DNA of 64,000 nucleotides from Luteolibacter sp. Y139 (GTDB lineage Bacteria; Verrucomicrobiota; Verrucomicrobiia; Verrucomicrobiales; Akkermansiaceae): positions 579,656 to 643,655 of the forward strand of contig NZ_JBBUKT010000004.1 of NCBI RefSeq assembly GCF_038066715.1, read 5' to 3'. The notes beneath the pieces were generated by a model that was given only the letters and a program-made list of their open reading frames with translations, ran no database searches and was not told where the DNA came from. Shown piece after piece: positions 61,129 to 64,000 of this stretch (its first letter is position 1; the number at the start of each line of letters is the position of its first letter). The position numbers and the translations under genes were made by a program.

Positions 61129-61533
61129 ATGAGTTTTTTCGTGACGATGAATCCCGTGGAAATTTGCCGGGCGCTGGGGGATCCGGTGCGGTGGAGGATC
61201 GTGCGGCTGGTGGCGCGTGATGCGCTGTGCGTGTGCGAGCTGGCGGATATCCTGGGGATGCCGCAGTCGTCGGTCTCGAGCCATGTGCAGGTGATCCGGC
61301 GGAGTGGCTTGCTGGAGTCCGAGAAGTGCGAGAAGTGGATGTATTTCCGGGTGAAGGCGGAGTTTATCAAGCTGCTGCGGGTGCTGGATGCGGGGAATGA
61401 TGTCCCTGATCCGGCGTGGGCGGAGGATGACCGGAAGACGCTGGATCGGCTGACGGTGAGGGAGAGCAGCTGCTGCCCGCGGCCGAAGCATCTTTTCAAA
61501 ACGCGACGTTCCCTTTTTTCCCAATCATCATGA
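61129..61533 (+). CDS. arsR: ArsR-family arsenic-responsive repressor
   Basis: 134 residues; the ATG at 61147 is an alternative start that would begin MNPVEICRALGDPVRWRIVR. The winged helix has LCVCELADILGMPQSSVSSH with the Cys-x-Cys pair typical of As(III) sensing in ArsR, then VIRRSGLLESEKCEKWMYFR. A SSCCPRP segment near the C-terminus offers further Cys ligands. It is the first gene of an arsenic operon and should release DNA on binding arsenite. Its stop overlaps the next start by 4 bases. An imperfect dyad (GATTCGTCG...ACGATGAATC) surrounds the start region and may be its operator. Confidence 0.9.
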   Translation: MSFFVTMNPVEICRALGDPVRWRIVRLVARDALCVCELADILGMPQSSVSSHVQVIRRSGLLESEKCEKWMYFRVKAEFIKLLRVLDAGNDVPDPAWAEDDRKTLDRLTVRESSCCPRPKHLFKTRRSLFSQSS

Positions 61534-62006
61534 CACTGCGTGAACTCAAGGCCTTGTTAGGCGAGCATGGTGGCCTGCACTTCCGGATCCAATTGCCGGA
61601 CGGGGAGGCGGTGCCGGTGTCGTTTCACGTGACGGAGGTGGGGCGGGTGCAGAAGACGTTCCTGGATTGTGGTGGGACCTTGCGGGAGTCGGTGACTTGC
61701 CAGCTGCAGGTGTGGGTGGGTGAGGACTATCAGCACCGGATCGAGACGCAGAAGATGGCGGCGATCCTGGGGAAGGCGGCGGCTTATCTGCCGGATGAGT
61801 CGGTGGCGGTGGAGGTGGAGTATGAGGAGCGGGTGATCTCGCAGTATACGATTTCCGGGCATGAGGTTTCAGAGGAGGCGGTGGTGCTGGAGCTGGCGCA
61901 CAAGCATACGGAGTGTCTGGCTCCGGAGCTGTGCGGACTGCCGGCGATCCCGCGCTTGAAGGCGATTGGGGAAGTGCCGTGCTGTGGGCCAGCTGGATGC
62001 TGTTAG
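61530..62006 (+). CDS. DUF6428 family protein of the ars operon
   Basis: 158 residues. It begins MTLRELKALLGEHGGLHFRI and contains PVSFHVTEVGRVQKTFLDCG, the LRESVTCQLQVWVGEDYQHR block and a Cys-rich end (GEVPCCGPAGCC). This matches the small cytosolic protein family (DUF6428) found next to arsR in many Bacteroidetes and Verrucomicrobia ars operons. The C-terminal Cys-Cys pairs suggest metalloid binding. The ATGA overlap with arsR and a 4-base gap to the aquaporin gene show tight coupling. The TAG stop lies in a CTGTTAG motif. Confidence 0.85.
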   Translation: MTLRELKALLGEHGGLHFRIQLPDGEAVPVSFHVTEVGRVQKTFLDCGGTLRESVTCQLQVWVGEDYQHRIETQKMAAILGKAAAYLPDESVAVEVEYEERVISQYTISGHEVSEEAVVLELAHKHTECLAPELCGLPAIPRLKAIGEVPCCGPAGCC

Positions 62007-62010
62007 GCCG

Positions 62011-62700
62011 ATGAAGAAGGCACTGGCAGAGTTTCTGGGGACGTTCTTCCTCGTGTTTGCGGGGACGGGGGCGATCGTGATCAACGGGCTATCCGGTGGG
62101 GCGATCGGGCATGCGGGGATCGCCCTGACCTTCGGGCTGGTGGTGATGGCGATGATCCATGCGTTCGGCGACGTGAGCGGGGCGCATCTCAATCCGGCGG
62201 TGACGCTGGGGTTTGCGGCGGCGGGGCGGTTTTCTTGGCGGGAGGTGCCGGGGTATGTGGCGGCGCAGTTGGCGGGGGCGTTTGCGGCGAGTGGATTGAT
62301 GAGGGTGCTATTTCCTGCCGGTGGTGCGCTGGGCGCGACGTTGCCAGCGGGGAGTGTGGGGCAGAGCTTCGTGCTGGAGGTGGTGCTGACGGCGGCGCTG
62401 ATGCTGGTGATCCTGAGTGTGTCCATGGGAGGGAAGGAGAAGGGGATCACTGCTGGGGTCGCGATCGGGGCGACGGTGGGGCTGGAGGCTTTGTTCGCGG
62501 GGCCGATTTGTGGGGCTTCGATGAATCCGGCGCGTTCGCTGGCGCCGGCGATTGTGAGCGGGCACTTGGAGCACCTTTGGCTTTATCCGGTGGCGACGAT
62601 TTTTGGGGCGTTGATTGCGGTGCCGCTGTGCATTGGCGTTCGCGAGCCTGGGTGCTGTGGTGGCAAGTGTGCTCCTACTTCTACTCCCTCTTCACGATGA
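62011..62700 (+). CDS. MIP-family aquaglyceroporin, arsenite channel
   Basis: 229 residues from ATG at 62011 (preceding in-frame sequence overlaps the DUF6428 gene). Six membrane spans and the two half-helices are evident: the first NPA-type motif in [14 protein letters not shown] and the second in [13 protein letters not shown]. Starts [20 protein letters not shown]. The C-terminus has CCGGKC. In ars operons such channels (AqpS-like) let arsenite formed inside diffuse out, replacing an ArsB/Acr3 pump. No pump gene is in this operon. Its stop overlaps the arsC start by 4 bases. Confidence 0.92.
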   Translation: MKKALAEFLGTFFLVFAGTGAIVINGLSGGAIGHAGIALTFGLVVMAMIHAFGDVSGAHLNPAVTLGFAAAGRFSWREVPGYVAAQLAGAFAASGLMRVLFPAGGALGATLPAGSVGQSFVLEVVLTAALMLVILSVSMGGKEKGITAGVAIGATVGLEALFAGPICGASMNPARSLAPAIVSGHLEHLWLYPVATIFGALIAVPLCIGVREPGCCGGKCAPTSTPSSR

Positions 62701-63149
62701 CTATGAAACCGACTGTTCTGATTCTCTGCACTGGAAACTCGTGCCGCTCGCATATGGCGGAGGGGATACTGCGTGCGGCTGCGGGTGATGTGCTGGATGT
62801 GCAGAGCGCGGGCTCGAAGCCGGCGGGGTATGTGCATCCGCTGGCGATCCGGGCGCTGTTAGAAATCGGGATCGATATTTCAGGGCATCGGTCGAAGCAT
62901 CTGGATGAGTTCCTGAGCAGCGATGTGGAGACGGTGGTGACGGTGTGCGGGAATGCGGACCAGGTGTGTCCGATGTTTCCGGGGCAGGTGAATCGTCATC
63001 ACTGGGGATTCGATGATCCGGCGCATGCGGAGGGGGACGAGGAGGAGCAGATGGTGGTGTTCCGGAGGGTGCGGGATGAGATCAAGAGGGTATTCGAGGC
63101 TTATGCGGCGGGGCGGAAGGATTCCGCTGCGCAAGCGGCGACGGTGTGA
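62697..63149 (+). CDS. arsC: Arsenate reductase, low-molecular-weight phosphatase type
   Basis: 150 residues. The P-loop is [16 protein letters not shown] (C-x5-R-S). The downstream [13 protein letters not shown] and [17 protein letters not shown] segments hold the extra cysteines (about residues 82 and 88) used in the relay of thioredoxin-coupled ArsC. The general-acid DDPA in [17 protein letters not shown] is also present. It reduces arsenate to arsenite, which can then leave through the aquaporin. The ATG overlaps the aquaporin stop (ATGA). Its stop overlaps a GTG that opens a second ArsC-like stub. Confidence 0.95.
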   Translation: MTMKPTVLILCTGNSCRSHMAEGILRAAAGDVLDVQSAGSKPAGYVHPLAIRALLEIGIDISGHRSKHLDEFLSSDVETVVTVCGNADQVCPMFPGQVNRHHWGFDDPAHAEGDEEEQMVVFRRVRDEIKRVFEAYAAGRKDSAAQAATV

Positions 63150-63208
63150 AGGAGAAGATCCTTTTCATCTGCGTGCACGACAGTGCGCGCAGCCGTATGG
63201 TGGAGGCT
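63146..63208 (+). pseudogene. N-terminal stub of a second ArsC-like gene
   Basis: GTG at 63146 overlaps the arsC stop by 4 bases and opens [20 protein letters not shown], an intact low-molecular-weight phosphatase P-loop (C-V-H-D-S-A-R-S). After residue 21 similarity stops and the frame continues only as Arg/Ser-rich sequence unlike any ArsC. The next gene starts at 63327. A deletion or insertion has removed at least 110 codons. Confidence 0.75.
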
Positions 63209-63326
63209 AGGGAAGCGCGGATACGATCGGGAAGGCGGTTGAGAACCGGTGTTCCGAGCGGTGCGCTTGGGTGCAAGCAAGAGATAGCTCGCCAGCCATC
63301 ACTTCAACTGGCAGCTAGTGGCAAGA

Positions 63327-63767
63327 ATGACTCCGCGCCCGCTTCATCGCTCAATCCTTTTCTGGTCGGGCATTGTCGTGATGGCATTCATCGTCTGGGC
63401 GTGGGGGTTTTCTTACCGCAATCTCGATATCGCGAGCTACTCGCGGGTCGAAGCGACTCATGGTGCGGGTGGGCTCGCGGTGATGGTGCAACCGAGGAGC
63501 ACCCGGCTCGGCGCGTTTCATAGTGAAGGCCCCATCAAGATTAAATACGGCAAGCACGGCGAATGGATCTATGACGGGGTGATGCCTGGCGACACCGCGC
63601 GAATCTTTCCCCGGCTCGCCACTTATTCCGATGCCTTCGATGGCTCCTGGTCGATCTTCCTGCCGCACTGGGTTATCATGCTGGCGGTTTCGATTGCGTG
63701 GCTGGTCGTTCTCGTGTTTTGGCGGCGGCACAGGGCGCGGCTGCGGAAGCTTCATAGTCCGGGGTGA
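63327..63767 (+). CDS. Membrane protein, relative of the YRWKSFWLG family
   Basis: About 146 residues from ATG at 63327; an ATG three codons earlier is possible. It starts MTPRPLHRSILFWSGIVVMA, with WAWGFSYRNLD after the first span, so the signature is only partly kept (HRSILFWSG for YRWKSFWLG). An external region of about 80 residues (GPIKIKYGKHGEWIYDGVMP) and a second span (LPHWVIMLAVSIAWLVVLVF) with a basic tail (WRRHRARLRKLH) complete the layout. It sits where the second arsC gene has been lost. Confidence 0.75.
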   Translation: MTPRPLHRSILFWSGIVVMAFIVWAWGFSYRNLDIASYSRVEATHGAGGLAVMVQPRSTRLGAFHSEGPIKIKYGKHGEWIYDGVMPGDTARIFPRLATYSDAFDGSWSIFLPHWVIMLAVSIAWLVVLVFWRRHRARLRKLHSPG

Positions 63768-63830
63768 GCCATGGGGTTTTTGGTGTGTGTTGGAGGGAAT
63801 TGATGCTTCTGTTTCTTGGGGGTGGATGAC

Positions 63831-63862
63831 GGGGCGACAGGAGTGTCGCCTCTCCTCAGGGG
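63831..63862. repeat. Family C hairpin repeat
   Basis: GGGGCGACAggagTGTCGCCTC followed by TCCTCAGGGG. It lies 63 bases beyond the last gene. Confidence 0.8.
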
Positions 63863-63910
63863 CGCTGGGGTGGGGCGGAGTTGTCAGGTGCTTCTGCGGG
63901 CCAGCGGCCC

Positions 63911-63960
63911 TGTAAAGACTGGGGACATCGTTTACACCTGTTCGGGGACATCGTTTGCAC
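63911..63960. mobile_element. Possible end of an insertion element
   Basis: The 17-base unit GGGGACATCGTTTACAC (63921-63937) is repeated as GGGGACATCGTTTGCAC (63944-63960). It is preceded by TGTAAA, which inverts TTTACA in the first unit. Tandem direct repeats of this kind with a TGT start are typical of the binding-site ends of IS3/IS481-like elements. The transposase, if any, would be beyond the window edge. Confidence 0.4.
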
Positions 63961-64000
63961 TTTTCAACCCTCTTCCGTGTGGCGGACGTGGCTCATGGAG

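Noticed and set aside
1..64000. Prophage, integron or secondary-metabolite cluster
   Set aside because: No integrase, capsid, terminase, PKS/NRPS or core biosynthetic gene is visible. The lone ANL enzyme is not enough.

Overview
The window reads as a stretch of chromosome from a verrucomicrobial bacterium, probably Verrucomicrobiales of the Luteolibacter/Haloferula type. This is inferred from high GC, many secreted proteins ending in FFRLRR-like or PEP-CTERM tails, a DUF1080 protein, a giant lamin-tail/CotH/beta-helix protein, SHD1-like and DUF2314 domains, and many small membrane proteins of unknown function. There is no prophage, CRISPR array, rRNA operon or replication origin. One tRNA-Leu(CAG) is present.

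Layout. 1-3.7 kb: two members of a small membrane-protein family with a YRWKSFWLG signature (the first cut by the window edge), a DUF2314 protein, a lipoprotein and a SUKH + bL12-like pair between two copies of a composite hairpin cassette. 4-7.1 kb: a periplasmic M16 metallopeptidase with a probable frameshift in its tail. 7.3-17 kb: the tRNA and a two-gene unit for very large secreted surface proteins. 17-25 kb: a lipoprotein, a DUF1080 protein, a PaaK/CapK-like adenylate-forming enzyme, a PEP-CTERM protein, and a PepSY / OmpR-type regulator / histidine kinase operon. 25-31 kb: a GH130-like protein that seems to lack the usual EDAR motif, a duplicated scrap of a dehydrogenase gene, a YciF-type protein and small stress-type membrane proteins. 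31-35.5 kb: an RsbQ-like hydrolase overlapping a PAS histidine kinase, then a TetR/SDR pair with two matching operators, and a LysE/ArgO exporter. 35.6-49 kb: mostly hypothetical exported and membrane proteins, a hybrid histidine kinase, class I fructose-bisphosphate aldolase, a DUF1003 gene broken by one in-frame TGA, and three more YRWKSFW-type genes. 49.5-53.4 kb: a 1289-residue repeat protein that should form beta-propellers. 55.2-61 kb: a tandemly duplicated two-gene operon of membrane-anchored helical-repeat proteins. 61-63.2 kb: an arsenic operon (arsR, DUF6428, aquaporin, arsC) ending in the stub of a second arsC-like gene.

Two genome-scale signals stand out. The heptamer YTGTTAG (CTAACAR on the other strand) occurs about 43 times by hand count, in both orientations and all reading frames, and it contains the stop codon of five genes. 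It supplies most of the otherwise rare TTA and CTA leucine codons. Second, the intergenic space is filled with short hairpin families whose stems change in a compensatory way, resembling REP/BIME elements.

All family assignments come from reading motifs in the translations; no database search was possible.
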